A stretch of 64,000 bases of DNA, taken from positions 93,598,873 to 93,662,872 of the forward strand of contig CM066326.1 in NCBI GenBank assembly GCA_033807775.1, written 5' to 3'. The translations under genes and the position numbers were made by a program. This stretch comes from Saussurea involucrata. Taxonomy: Eukaryota; Streptophyta; Magnoliopsida; Asterales; Asteraceae. Position 1 is the first letter of the stretch; each line of letters starts with the position of its first letter. This document shows positions 10,766 through 21,018 of the stretch, piece by piece. The notes below the pieces were generated by a model, which was not told the DNA's origin, did not search any database, and worked only from the letters and a program-made list of their open reading frames with translations.

Positions 10766-11370
10766 CTAAAATGAAAGTGACTAGAAGACAAATTTGAGAC
10801 TAAGGGGTCGTTTACAAAACGCTTACTTGGGTAAGTGTTTATCAAGTAATATTAGCTTACCGGATGAATATGTCAAAGATCAAGAATCTTACCCGGTAAG
10901 AGCAAAAGCAAGGACTGAGAGTCGAATGCAAGCAGCGAGAGTCTTACCCGGTAAGTGAGTGCGACGACTCTTACCACGGTTAACGCTTACCGGCTAAATT
11001 GTAGCATATGATGCCATTAGGTGGACTAAAATCTTGCCCGAGAATAAGATGATAGTATTGAATTTTACCGGTAAACACTTACTCAGGTAAGTGATTAGGT
11101 AAACGGCCCCTAATTCATAGTTTTATACACGTCTAGGACCTGTCATAGTTCGTCACTACTTTTTGGGATATTTAAAAATAATTTTTTTTAAATAATTCTT
11201 GTGATTTCAAAATTTACAAATAGTCACATATATTATATTTTTAAGTTTGTTTAACAACCATTGAAATGAAAGCGACTAGAAGACAACTTTGAGACCAACT
11301 CATAGGTTCATACACGTTTAGGACCTTTCATAGTTCCGTCACTACTTTTTGGGATATTTAAAAATATTAT
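10766..11370. repeat. Direct repeat of about 110 bp, one copy split by a MITE
   Basis: The block AAATGAAAGTGACTAGAAGA ... CACTACTTTTTGGGATATTT occurs at 10766-10803 plus 11111-11170, and again uninterrupted at about 11254-11360. The second copy acts as the empty site for the MITE at 10804-11110. Confidence 0.75.
10804..11110. mobile_element. Tourist-like MITE
   Basis: The ends GGGGTCGTTTACAAAACGCT and GGTAAACGGCCCC are flanked by taa. The interior carries repeated GGTAAG/CTTACC motifs. The neighbouring unsplit repeat copy confirms the insertion point. Confidence 0.82.
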
Positions 11371-11480
11371 CTTTTTAAAGTAATTACACATAAATTATAT
11401 TTTTAAATTGGGAAATTAATTAAATAGCAAATAGCATATTGCAGTTGCTAAAGTGTAAATTTTAAATTGTAGGGACCAAA

Positions 11481-12390
11481 TCTATACATATAATAAATGA
11501 GTAACTAGCATGCCACGTGTCGTCTTCTGGTGAGCCGACTTCAGTATTTTCCTGCCTAAACATGTATCTGGACGCAGTTTACATTATAAGTTCAATTAGC
11601 ACACCAACATTCACTCCTCCTTAAATCTCTCCTTAATTCATATTTTTTAGTTTATACGTTACATTTACTACCCTTATAATTAGGTATGTAGTTTACTTGT
11701 AATCCCTTACTTTTTTATTTTTCATTTTAGACATTTATCATATAAACATAAATAATGTATATGAACTAAAATGCATTAAAAAAAATTCTATTTTTTTACA
11801 AATTATACCATTGTAATCGTTTCGTCAATACATTTGAAATGAGCTTAATATTGAATATTTTTGGATTTAATTATATTATTAAATATTATAAATATTACGA
11901 ATTAATGTATCGTGATTAGTATGAGATTTGTTGAAATTAGTATGGGATTTGATACAAATAATCACTAAATTGTCGTGATTTTCTTTTTGCAATTTCATAT
12001 CAATTTTTACTTGAAACTCGAATTCCTTCGACGAATTACAATTCTATCAAATTTTATTCTGTCAACGAAACATTTAATTACTTGGAAAAAAAATATCACT
12101 TATCAACCGACTTTTGGATTATGAGTTCGAACCTTTTTCAAAAATATAAATATGCAATTATTGTGTATTCGTTTGATAAATTCATTTAGTAACGACATTT
12201 ATAATAGGTATCAAACTTAATAAACATATTTTTATCTTCAAGATAATATTTCCTATTTGTGGAATTTTTGTTTTCTTTTTATCAATTATTTTATGTGTCA
12301 CAAAATTAATTATTCAACGACTATTAAACATCAAATAATTAACTTAAAACACAAATTTGATCGTCGCGCAACGGGCGAGCCAAAGACTAG
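11481..12390 (+). mobile_element. Non-autonomous Helitron
   Basis: It begins TCTATACATATAATAAATGA after an A and ends ...GACTAG before a T, as expected for rolling-circle elements (5' TC, 3' CTRR, A/T insertion site, no duplication). Just before the end is the short imperfect hairpin TCGCGC-AAC-GGGCGA. It is AT-rich and has no Rep/helicase coding. Confidence 0.78.
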
Positions 12391-12453
12391 TGTGTTATAA
12401 ACACTAAACCACAGGGACCAAAAGTGTAGTTTACTCTATTTTTAAATTGGGAA

Positions 12454-12926
12454 ATTAACTAAAATACCCGAAGTTCACGTTTGACTTACTGAAATGCCCA
12501 AACTCTCCCCAATTTAACCAAAATACCTAAAAAAATCCGTGAACAGGTCCGTGATCACAGACTCCTTTTGTGAATTGGATTTTTGTCCGTGAAATTGATT
12601 ATTGGTCCGTGAAGATGATTTTTGGCCCGTGAAATGATAAAAAAAAAATCAAATTCACGGACTTTTATTTATAGAGAGAAGAGGAATTAAAATGGTGCTT
12701 CTCACGGACAAAGTGTGAAAATTCAACCCACTTTGACAAATATCACGGACATCCAAACCCATCATTGCATTTTCACAGACAAAATGGTGGTATTTCACGG
12801 ACAAAAATCCAATTCACATAAGGAGTCTATGATCACTGGTTTTCACGGATTTTTTGGGTATTTTTATGAATTGGAGAGATTTTTGAAAATTTGAACCGCG
12901 TTTGACCCCGTTAACCCCGCGGTCGA
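12454..12926. repeat. Fold-back MITE with repeated CACGGAC motifs
   Basis: It starts GGGAAATTAACTAAAATACC and contains many inverted copies of TCACGGAC/GTCCGTGA. The right end is diverged. A better partner for the left end (GGGTATTTTAATTAATTTCC) lies at 14681-14702, so a later rearrangement or insertion may separate them. Confidence 0.5.
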
Positions 12927-12954
12927 CCAAATTTTATTTTTAAATTAAAATGTT

Positions 12955-13870
12955 ACACTTTCAACCCCTATACTTATTTACTAAATTTACTTTATACCTT
13001 TTACTTTCATAATTTAATTTTACATTTAACACATATAATCGTTTATTAACTAAAATACGTTAAAAAAATACGTTTAAATTTTAACAAGTTACACCATTGT
13101 AATCGTCTCTTCGATACGTTCGAAATGAGCCCAATCTTGAATTTTTTTGGATTTATATATTTTAATATATATCATATACACTACATAAAAAAGTATTTTT
13201 TATATTTAAAATTCATACTCTTATTGTTAATTATTTAATTTATGGTACATCTCTTTTTTTTTTTCAATTTTGTTTTACACTCCTATCGCATTAACATAAT
13301 AATCATATATTAACTAATTCATTAAATCGTTTTAAATTATTATTATTTGAATGTGTTTATAGATATTGTGAAAATAGGTATTTGGCGAATGATGATTCAT
13401 GTGTGTTTGGAGCTGAAGTATTTGCAGTTACAAAGTATGCACAAAAGGATCGATGTATTTCCAACGTAACTTAGATTAAAATTATCTCCTCCAGTTCAGT
13501 ACCGTCCCGTCCCATCCAGTTCAGTCCCGTCCAGTTCCGTCCCGTCCCATCTAGTATGCGTACCAAACGCTACCTAAGAGTACCATAAATTAAATAATTA
13601 ACTATAAGCGTATGAATTTTAAATATAAAAAATATTTTTTATGTAGTGTATATGATATATATTAAAATATATAAATTCAAAAAAATTCAAGATTGGGCTC
13701 ATTTCGAACGTATCGAAGAGACGATTATAATGGTGTAACTTGTTAAAATTAAAACGTATTTTTTTAACGTATTTTGTTGATAAACGGTTATACGTGTTAA
13801 ATGTAAAATTTAAATTATGAAAGTGAAAGGTATAAAGTAAAATAAGTAAATAAGTACAGTGGTTGTGGTT
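12955..13870. repeat. Long palindromic element 1 (MULE-type inverted arms)
   Basis: Arms of about 250 bp, 12955-13214 and 13610-13870, are inverted copies. Shared blocks include AAATACGTTAAAAAA, TTGTAATCGTCTCTTCGATA and GAAATGAGCCCAATCTTGAA. No coding capacity is present between them. The same arm occurs in the elements at 13886-14495 and 14787-16834. Confidence 0.7.
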
Positions 13871-13885
13871 TTGATTTGATATTTA

Positions 13886-14495
13886 CACTTTCAACCCCTA
13901 TACTTATTTACTAACTTTACTTTATACCTTTTACTTTCATAATTTAATTTTACATTTAACACATATAATCGTTTATTAACTAAAATACGTTAAAAAATAC
14001 GTTTTAATTTTAACAAGTTACACCATTATAATCGTCTTTTCGATACGTTCGAAATGAGTCCAATCTTGAATTTTTTTGATTTATATATTTTAATATATAT
14101 CATATATAGTACATCAAAATATTTTTAATATTTACAATTTATACCTTTATAGTTAATTATTTAATTTATGGTACTCTTATAGTTAATGCGATAGGAGTGT
14201 AAAACAAAATTGAGAATACGTTAAAAAAATGAATTTTCGCAGGTAAAAAATATTTTTATGTAGTGTATATGATATATATTAAAATATATAAATCCAAAAA
14301 AATTCAAGATTGGACTCATTTCAAACGTATCGAAGAGACGATAATAATGATGTAACTTGTTAAAATTAAAACGTATTTTTTTAAACGTGTTTTAGTTAAT
14401 AAACGATTATATGTGTTAAATGTAAAATTAAATTTATGAAAGTAAAAGGTATAAAGTAAATTTAGTAAATAAGTATAGGGGGTGAAAGTGTAAAA
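13886..14495. repeat. Long palindromic element 2 (same arm family)
   Basis: Arms at 13886-14150 and 14246-14495 are inverted copies of the same arm sequence as element 1, with a short non-coding centre. It lies 15 bp from element 1, so the two form a block of alternating inverted repeats. Confidence 0.7.
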
Positions 14496-14499
14496 TTTC

Positions 14500-14786
14500 A
14501 ATTTAAAATCACAAAATCGTATGAAATTGGTCCACCACGGGCTCCTCTCCCCGTGATCGCGGGTAATTAAATTACCAAAATGCCACTGCCCGCGATCGCA
14601 GGCTCCCATCGCGGGAAAAAAATGGCATTTTGACAAACTGTGAGAGATTTAGGGCATTTTGGTAACACTCGGTCAAATTTAGGGTATTTTAATTAATTTC
14701 CCATTATTTTAACAACAACCCCCCTGCCACTTTTTGTATACACCCTCACTCACACACTTTATTTTTTATTTTTTTTATTTAAATTT
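14500..14786. other. Intergenic, with a short GC-rich CGCGATCGCGGG segment
   Basis: No gene is seen. Around 14530-14610 there are inverted copies of CCCGCGATCGC/GCGATCGCGGG-like sequence. The stretch ends with the GGGTATTTTAATTAATTTCC end that pairs with the element start near 12454. Confidence 0.4.
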
Positions 14787-16834
14787 ACATTTTACCCTTT
14801 AGACTTATTTATTTAATTTACTTTATACCATATAGTTTTATATTTATCATTTTATATTTTTATTATATTAACACATATACTCGTATATTAACTAAAATAC
14901 GTTAAAAAGTATTTTTTAATTTTAACAAGTTACACCATTATAATCGTCTCGTCGATACCTTCGAAATGAGCCCAATATTGATTTTTTTTTGATTTAATTA
15001 TATTATTATGCGTCATACGTTTACGTTATTTTTTATATTGTTATTCGTCGATACCTTCTTATTTTTTTATTTAATTATATTATTTCGAAATGAGCTCAAT
15101 ATTAACTAAAATACGTTAAAAATATATTTTTTATTCCAACAAATTCCAACTTTGATTACTCATTTAAATCAATATATTCACGAGTACGAGTACGTTCTAT
15201 ATATTCTTTATACATATCTAATCTACGTCTGTATGGGTCGATCCATGTACTAGCAACTGGAAATCGACAATGTTCCCAATGGGTTGTGAGTGTGGGCATT
15301 GGGTATTCTCCGTTTAATACCACTTTTATGTAATGATTACCATTAACATGCACTATTGCAATTGACACGTGTTGGGATGATGACGGTGGTGGCGTCCTGA
15401 ATGGTAAGTATGTCACATTACCTGCCATATTGAGAACATGTAGTATGACATTGAACCTTGAAGCAGCTAGAATTCCCATTTCAGGCATAACGATCCAATG
15501 CCTTTCTGGTGCAAAGACGCCCTTCTAGACATTCTAACACCCAAATATAATTTTATTTCTTTTCTTGATGCATGAAAACAAAAGCTATGCAAAATGTCTT
15601 GTTGGTTGATGTTACACCAACTATCTCAAGAAGAGGCATGTCGAACCTGGATCATAAACAAAATAATAATATCAACATTAATATAATACACATGCATATT
15701 ACGGTACCTATTTGTTTTATAGGTGGCATCGATGACCAACACTTGTGGGAATGCACGCCAAAGCTCCAATGATTTTGGATGAATGAAGAATAAATCTTCC
15801 AACTCGTTTGTTTCGTCATTTACACGAGTCTCAAAATCATAAGTATTTTCCTTAAAAAATCCAAAATAACCTGCATTTTTGGTCTTCCTGCATCGTTTTT
15901 TGTCTTAATCTTTTGAACTTCATTGTATATTGTTTTTGCCGTAGATGCATTTTCCACATTTCTACCATTTAACGTGGATAAAATGTATCGTGACTTGACA
16001 TGTTGGGCTGATAAATCTTCAACTAGTTGAAGTTCACCCTCGTTTAGCCGCATTGCATATGCGTGGCCCTCCATATATTGGGCAAGGGCATGATTATGTG
16101 TATCACATTTCACCCTCAACGTACACCAATTATGCTTAGCCGAACGTAGTGCTATCAACTCAAATGGGCAATTAAACTTTCTTGTTCCAGTATCACGACT
16201 GGAAGCTTTCTTACTTTTGTAAACCCCACCATGTTCACACATAAACACGACTTTATAAACAACGTCATTTGGATAAGACTTTGATCTTTTGGTAATAACA
16301 ACACAACCAACCGAACGTCCCACACTGTGCACCCATGCGGTAATTTCTTCTCGAGAACTCAACACCTGAAATTATTATATTTTGTTATAACTTTCACTTG
16401 TCCACGTAATTATGTATGTTAATGTGATATGTTAAAACGTATTTTTTAGAGAGAAAATACTTCACAAGATAAAACGTATTTTTACGCCCAACTCGTTATT
16501 AGCACGACATAAGTTGATAAACATTTTTAAAAATAAACATAAGTTGTTTTAAATAAGCAATCCCAAATATAAAAAATATTTTTATGTAGTATATATGATA
16601 TATAATAAAATAATTAAATCAAAAAATATTCAATCTTGGGATTATTTCGAACGTATCGAAGAGACGATTTTAATGGTGTAATTTGTTAAAATTAAAACGT
16701 ATTTTTTAAACGTATTTTAGCTAATATACGATTATACGTGTTAATATGATGAAGGTGTAAAAAGAAAATTAGAAAATTAAAAGGTATAAAGTAAATTTAT
16801 TAAATAAGTATAGGGATATAAAATGTAAATATTC
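14787..16834 (-). mobile_element. Decayed Mutator-like element with long inverted arms
   Basis: The left arm (14787-15007) and right arm (about 16568-16834) are inverted relative to each other. Both match the arm family of the two palindromic elements just to the left. Between the arms, on the minus strand, lies a transposase/OTU remnant. Long arms plus a MULE-type transposase make a Mutator superfamily assignment reasonable. I could not fix the exact ends or a 9-bp duplication. Confidence 0.65.
15156..16365 (-). pseudogene. MULE transposase / OTU-like protease remnant
   Basis: The frame at 15820-16365 encodes a FAR1/MULE-type N-terminal DNA-binding region (motifs FMCEHGG, FNCPFELIA, KCDTHNHAL). 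It continues, after a frame break, with the start of the transposase core near 15830-15710 (LFFIHPKSLELWRAFP and VIDATYKTNRY). The next piece, GVTSTNKTFCIAF, ends in an in-frame stop near 15560. The frame at 15156-15488 resembles the C-terminal half of the OTU-like cysteine protease domain found in some plant MULE proteins (MPEMGILAASRFN, NGNHYIKVVL, YPMP). Most of the transposase catalytic core and the N-terminal OTU half with the catalytic Cys are missing. It is an internally deleted, non-functional copy. The OTU assignment rests on remembered family patterns. Confidence 0.65.
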
Positions 16835-17011
16835 AAATCAAATTGTGTTTGTGAGGTGTTTGGTGGCGTTGCGGCAGGGGTATGAATAGTAACACCCTAA
16901 AACTATTACCATTTCTACGATCTAAATAGACCACAAAGTATTTGAAATCGAATATAATATTAGCATGACATTCAAAAGTCTAGTACTAAAACAAATCATC
17001 ATTAACCAGAA
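16835..17011. other. Short intergenic stretch
   Basis: No feature is recognised. It separates the Mutator-type element from the first SINE. Confidence 0.4.
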
Positions 17012-17190
17012 GGGTTGTGGCGTACTAGTTAAGGCCTTGAGGGATGTGGCGGAATATCTCATCTGTCCAGGGTTCAAATCCAGGCGTACACAATTTGTGA
17101 CCACTGAAGTTTAATCATGGTTGATGTCTTACAGTCATAATTTGCCAAGGAATTAGTCTAGGCATAGCCTAAGAAACCCTTCAAAAAAAA
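17012..17190 (+). mobile_element. tRNA-derived SINE, copy 1
   Basis: The head GTTGTGGCGTACTAGTTAAGG carries an A-box-like block. A B box, GGTTCAAATCC, lies at 17071-17081. The body ends GGCATAGCCTAAGAAACCC and an A8 tail. Copies of the family lie at 17620-17800 (inverted), 20813-21003 and 5435-5534 (3' part only). No clear target duplication is visible. Confidence 0.75.
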
Positions 17191-17619
17191 TCCATTTTAC
17201 ACGTCATTGATTAATTTTATAGTATTTGTTCCATTAACAAATTCTCTAATATGAAAATTAAAGATTTTAGGCACTTTTTTCTATAGGTTTAAAAGAAAAC
17301 TTATCATATGATATTAGAGTCGAAAAGTTACTACATTTGCAATATACAAGTTGTTCATCAAAAGAGGGCCGAAAAGATTCTGATTGTTTCTAATCTACTT
17401 TGCTAATTGTAAAGATTACACATGACACACCTCTAAACTATACATAGATACAATCGAGTGAAACCTATATATAGAGATGCACAAAAATCCCGAAACCGAC
17501 ATAAAAAAAATACCAACCCTAGAAAGCCCAGGCTTAGACAAAATAGCCCGATCAAACCACGTTTTTTTTCAAAGGTTCAAAAGCCTGATCGGGGATGTTT
17601 TCCCACCTAAAGCCTGAGG
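17191..17619. other. Intergenic between two SINE copies
   Basis: AT-rich sequence with no recognised gene. The flanking SINEs are inverted relative to each other, so a transcript across this stretch could form a stem of about 180 bp. Confidence 0.4.
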
Positions 17620-17800
17620 TTTTTTTTTGGGAAGAGTGTCAGGCTATGCCTAGACTAATCCCTTGACAAATTATGACTGTAAGACATCAACACTGATTAA
17701 ACCTCAGTGGCCACAATTGTTGTGTACGCCTGGATTAGAACCCTGGACAGATGGGATATTTCACCACATCCCCAGGGCCTTAACCAGTACGCCACAACCT
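17620..17800 (-). mobile_element. tRNA-derived SINE, copy 2
   Basis: This is a minus-strand copy of the 17012 family, with poly-T at 17620-17628 and the inverted head CCTTAACCAGTACGCCACAA near 17780-17799. The B-box region is slightly altered (GGTTCTAATCC in sense). It lies 59 bp downstream of the VAPYRIN-like stop codon. Confidence 0.75.
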
Positions 17801-17859
17801 TTTGCTTACTAAAAACAGGCTTGGAAAACCTGAGCCTTGCGTACTTGTAATGACCGAAT

Positions 17860-19227
17860 TCAAGCTCTTTCTATTTTGTGGCGAAGTAAATCCAACGGAA
17901 CAACGAGCGACTTCATGCTAGCTTTTGCTCCATGAGCAATTAGCAGCATTGCGACCTCTGCGTGCCCCGCCTCAACCGCCCGATGAAGCGGCGTGAACCC
18001 GCTACCATCCACCACATCAACCCGAGCACCATGGTTCATCAACACCTTAACCCCATCGACCCAACCCTTAAACGACGCTTTATGCAACGGGGTCCACCCA
18101 TTTTGATCCCTCCCGTTCACCTTCGCACCTTCCGCTAAACATTTCTTCATTTCAACAACATCTCCTTTTCTTGCCGATCTATGTAAAACGTCCCCTAAAT
18201 GTAACATATCGTATAAACCCGTATGCCCGTTTTCAACCGCAAGATCAAACGCGGTCTTTCTTTCTTTCGTTATCGCATACTTAACAGAACTACACGAGTT
18301 TAACAAAAACTCGACCGCCGCTACATGCCCTTCGTTCGAAGCGCAGTGAAGCGGGGTCCACCCTTTGAAATCGCTTCTATCGGGATCGCTTCCTAACGTA
18401 ATCAAGAATTGAAGAACTTCAATATAACCAAAACTTGCGCCAATATGAAGAGGCGTTCGACCTTCGGAATCAACCGAATTCACATCTATATCTAAATAAC
18501 CCATACACAAAACCTCCATTATATCGACCCGATTCGCGGACCCAGCAACGTGCAAGAACCGGTCGTTTAAATGATCGATCACGAAACTAGACTCGATCAA
18601 AAACCGAACCATTTCAACGTCTCCAGATTTAACCGCCAACGCCATCAACGATTCCGCATCAGCCTGCCGCCGGTTTACGTCACCACCGGCGTCCACCAAA
18701 ACCGAAGCAACGTAACGATTCCCGCTCATAACCGCCGATCTCAACAAAGACCCGAGTTGCAACTCGTCGCACCACGAAACAGCTTTCGATAGAACGAAAG
18801 CGAACTCAAGGGTTTTGGAAGACGAGAGGAGGAACTCGACGACATGGGGCCCGACGAAGGAGATCGGGATAGTTACGTCTTTAAAGATATGCGGGCCCGG
18901 TTTGGAGAACAAACGTCGGAGATCTTCTTGATTGGCTTTTCCGGTGGGCAGCATGGATGATCGGACAAGTACGTTTTCCGGCGGGGTGGAGAGCGGCGGA
19001 TGATCGGAGGGTTTCGATAAGAGAAGAGTAAAAGATGCAGTTTCAAGAGGAGGGATGATAGAAAAAGGGTGGGTGAAGGAGAAAACTGAAGGGTTTGTGG
19101 TATTAAAAGACACAGCAACAGCCATGGTGTGCATCAGATTGGTTAATTTGAAGGTTGTAGAACACTTTTGGTTTTTGGTGAACACCAGGTTCACCTCCTT
19201 CACATCTGCTTTGACCAATCTGTCCAT
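17860..19227 (-). CDS. VAPYRIN-like protein (MSP domain plus ankyrin repeats)
   Basis: An intronless 455-codon gene. Residues 1-135 form a major-sperm-protein (VAP/MSP)-like beta domain starting MDRLVKADVKEVNLVF, with FKLTNLMHTMAVAV. Residues 150-440 form about eight ankyrin repeats, clearest at GRTPLHIGASFGYIEVLQFL (256-275), GWTPLHCASNEGHVAAVEFL (289-308), GWTPLHKASFKGWVDGVKVL (377-396) and GFTPLHRAVEAGHAEVAMLL (410-429). This architecture matches plant VAPYRIN and VAPYRIN-like proteins. MSP domains bind FFAT-type or SNARE-associated partners and ankyrin repeats bind proteins. VAPYRIN is needed for intracellular accommodation of arbuscular mycorrhizal fungi and acts at small endomembrane compartments. 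At 455 aa the protein is shorter than I recall for VAPYRIN itself, so the -like paralogue is favoured. Composition is less AT-rich than the surroundings, the frame is intact, and the start is the first Met of the MSP domain. Confidence 0.9.
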   Translation of the reverse strand: MDRLVKADVKEVNLVFTKNQKCSTTFKLTNLMHTMAVAVSFNTTNPSVFSFTHPFSIIPPLETASFTLLLSKPSDHPPLSTPPENVLVRSSMLPTGKANQEDLRRLFSKPGPHIFKDVTIPISFVGPHVVEFLLSSSKTLEFAFVLSKAVSWCDELQLGSLLRSAVMSGNRYVASVLVDAGGDVNRRQADAESLMALAVKSGDVEMVRFLIESSFVIDHLNDRFLHVAGSANRVDIMEVLCMGYLDIDVNSVDSEGRTPLHIGASFGYIEVLQFLITLGSDPDRSDFKGWTPLHCASNEGHVAAVEFLLNSCSSVKYAITKERKTAFDLAVENGHTGLYDMLHLGDVLHRSARKGDVVEMKKCLAEGAKVNGRDQNGWTPLHKASFKGWVDGVKVLMNHGARVDVVDGSGFTPLHRAVEAGHAEVAMLLIAHGAKASMKSLVVPLDLLRHKIERA

Positions 19228-19474
19228 GTTTTTTTCTCAGGCAAATTCTGCAGATTTTCAGATTAGAAGAAGAAAGATGGAGATTAATTTTAAATGGGCA
19301 ATTGTTTATGCATTACTTTGACATTTAGGAAGATGGGTGAAAGAGGGAGAGTGATGGCAGGAAGGAATTTAATAATCTTTAGGATACCACTAACTAATAT
19401 ACTGAAGCAAGACTTGATTAATTTTGTTTGACCTGACCAACTAGCTATTAATATTTCTTTCTGTCTTAAAATAA
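19228..19474 (-). promoter_or_regulatory. 5' flank of the VAPYRIN-like gene
   Basis: This short AT-rich interval lies between the start codon and a Tourist-like MITE beginning at 19475. It must hold the 5' UTR and proximal promoter. I see no certain TATA box or known mycorrhiza-responsive motif. Confidence 0.4.
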
Positions 19475-20076
19475 GGGGCTGTTTGGCAGTTGCTGAATGA
19501 TTTGGTGCAGAATAATTAAGAAGCTTTTATGATATAGTGCAAAATGAAATATGGTTGTTTGGTAATTGTTTTATTTTTTTTGAACGGCAATGCGGCATCG
19601 AACCCACGAACGACTACCACGCACATCGTCCCGGCGGTATCGGGCATCCAAGGGCAGCCCACTAATCCGCCGCGTCCGCAGCCCAGCTTACGCTTGGGCC
19701 TATTCCCAACCACATTGGGCTGGGGCGATAGCCCAGTCTTCGACTGGACCACCTAAGGACGGCCCAACCAGAGGTTAGGCGGGTATCTCAGACATGCTTA
19801 CCACGGGGTTCGAACCCTGGTAGTCAGGGATACCATCCACTGACCCCCCAAGGATGTTACCTTACCATTGGGCTACACTTGCTTTGATGTTGTTTGGTAA
19901 TTGTTAAGAATGAAATCAGGGTGCTGAATGGTTAAGGGATGCCTAGGATGCTAAATCATTCAGAGGGTTTTAGAACCATTAAGAGGCATACATTTTTTTT
20001 GCCAAACATGATTTACCTCTTAGCGAATCACAGGTTGCCTCTTAATGGAACTATTAAGAGGTAAACAAACAGCCCC
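19475..20076. mobile_element. Tourist-like MITE split by a SINE
   Basis: The ends GGGGCTGTTTGGCAG and GGTAAACAAACAGCCCC are flanked by taa. It is an inverted relative of the intron 9 MITE at 2071-2353. The interior is interrupted by the SINE at 19571-19888. Confidence 0.78.
19571..19888 (-). mobile_element. Full-length tRNA-derived SINE, about 318 bp
   Basis: On the minus strand it starts with a tRNA-like head, GTAGCCCAATGGTAAGG (A box), and a B box, GGTTCGAACCCC. A GC-rich body follows, and it ends in an A-rich tail (AAAAAAAATAAAA). It is bounded by a perfect 17-bp duplication, gttgtttggtaattgtt, at 19554-19570 and 19889-19905. It is a different SINE family from the copy at 17012. Confidence 0.88.
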
Positions 20077-20812
20077 TAAGTGTCCATAAAAAGGGGCGGA
20101 TCTATTAAGGCCTAAATGGAGTCTTGTACATCCGTTCAATCAATTTTGGCAAGTATAGTTCTCTTTTTGGTACGAAAGGTGTACTACTAAACTTCAAGAA
20201 GTGTTGCAGAATATTAAAAAAAAAATACAAGAAAAACATCAATCAAAAAACCGAAAAAAAGTCCCACGTAATCAACCAAAAAAGTCTCTCGAAGTTAACA
20301 TGAAAACCAAAAAAAAATCCATCAAAACCAACCAAAAACTTACACACAAAAAAAACGGTGAAATTCGGCTTAACACATTAAGCAACTTTGCGGGACTTTG
20401 ATCTGATCCACCATAAAGGTGCAGCCACTCGGCCAAACATGAATAACTATTATATTTTTTTTGCTAACCAAACAACTTTACCCTTAATTAGTTAATTAGT
20501 TAACGTATTCATTATATCAACTCGTATATATGTTTGCAATAATTTGGGATAGATTTGGAAGTTTAATTATCTATTTATTGAAAGTATTTTAAAAAAAATA
20601 AAAATAAAAATAAAAATATGTACATTTAAGAAAATAGCATTTAAAAATATATTACTGACCTTGCTCAAATCAATGAAGTTGCCAATGACTTTTCTATGTT
20701 TTACTTGGTCTTTGAAGGAAGAAAATGCTAAACAGGCAATCAAACACGGCATAAGATCAATCAACGACTACTAGTCTTTCTAACTAATGAACGTATAATT
20801 CATTTTAAGAAA
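20077..20812. other. AT-rich intergenic stretch
   Basis: No gene is recognised. Lysine-rich or hydrophobic open frames here follow from poly-A/poly-T composition. Confidence 0.45.
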
Positions 20813-21003
20813 ACCACAAGGTTTGTGGCGTACTGGTTAAGGTCTTGGGGGGGATGTGACTCAGTAACTCATCTACCCCGGATTCGAATCCAGACGTTGG
20901 CAACTTGTGGCCACTGAGGTATTATCTCAGGGCTGCATGCTTAGCAGTCAATCAGTGCCAGAGATTTGTCTAGGCAAAGCCTAGGATACCCTTTCAAAAA
21001 AAA
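20813..21003 (+). mobile_element. tRNA-derived SINE, copy 3
   Basis: Same family as 17012-17190: head GTTTGTGGCGTACTGGTTAAGG, B box GATTCGAATCC, body ending AAGCCTAGGATACCC and an A tail. Flanks attcattttaagaaa (20798-20812) and attcatttcaagaaa (21004-21018) are the duplicated target with one change. Confidence 0.85.
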
Positions 21004-21018
21004 ATTCATTTCAAGAAA

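Noticed and set aside
17012..17100. Functional tRNA gene at the SINE head (also near 19790-19880 and 20820-20900)
   Set aside because: A- and B-box-like blocks are present, but the cloverleaf stems do not pair and each is followed by a SINE body, A tail and target duplication.
16922..17104. Minus-strand open frame of 60 codons
   Set aside because: It overlaps a tRNA-derived SINE on the opposite strand and shows no protein similarity.
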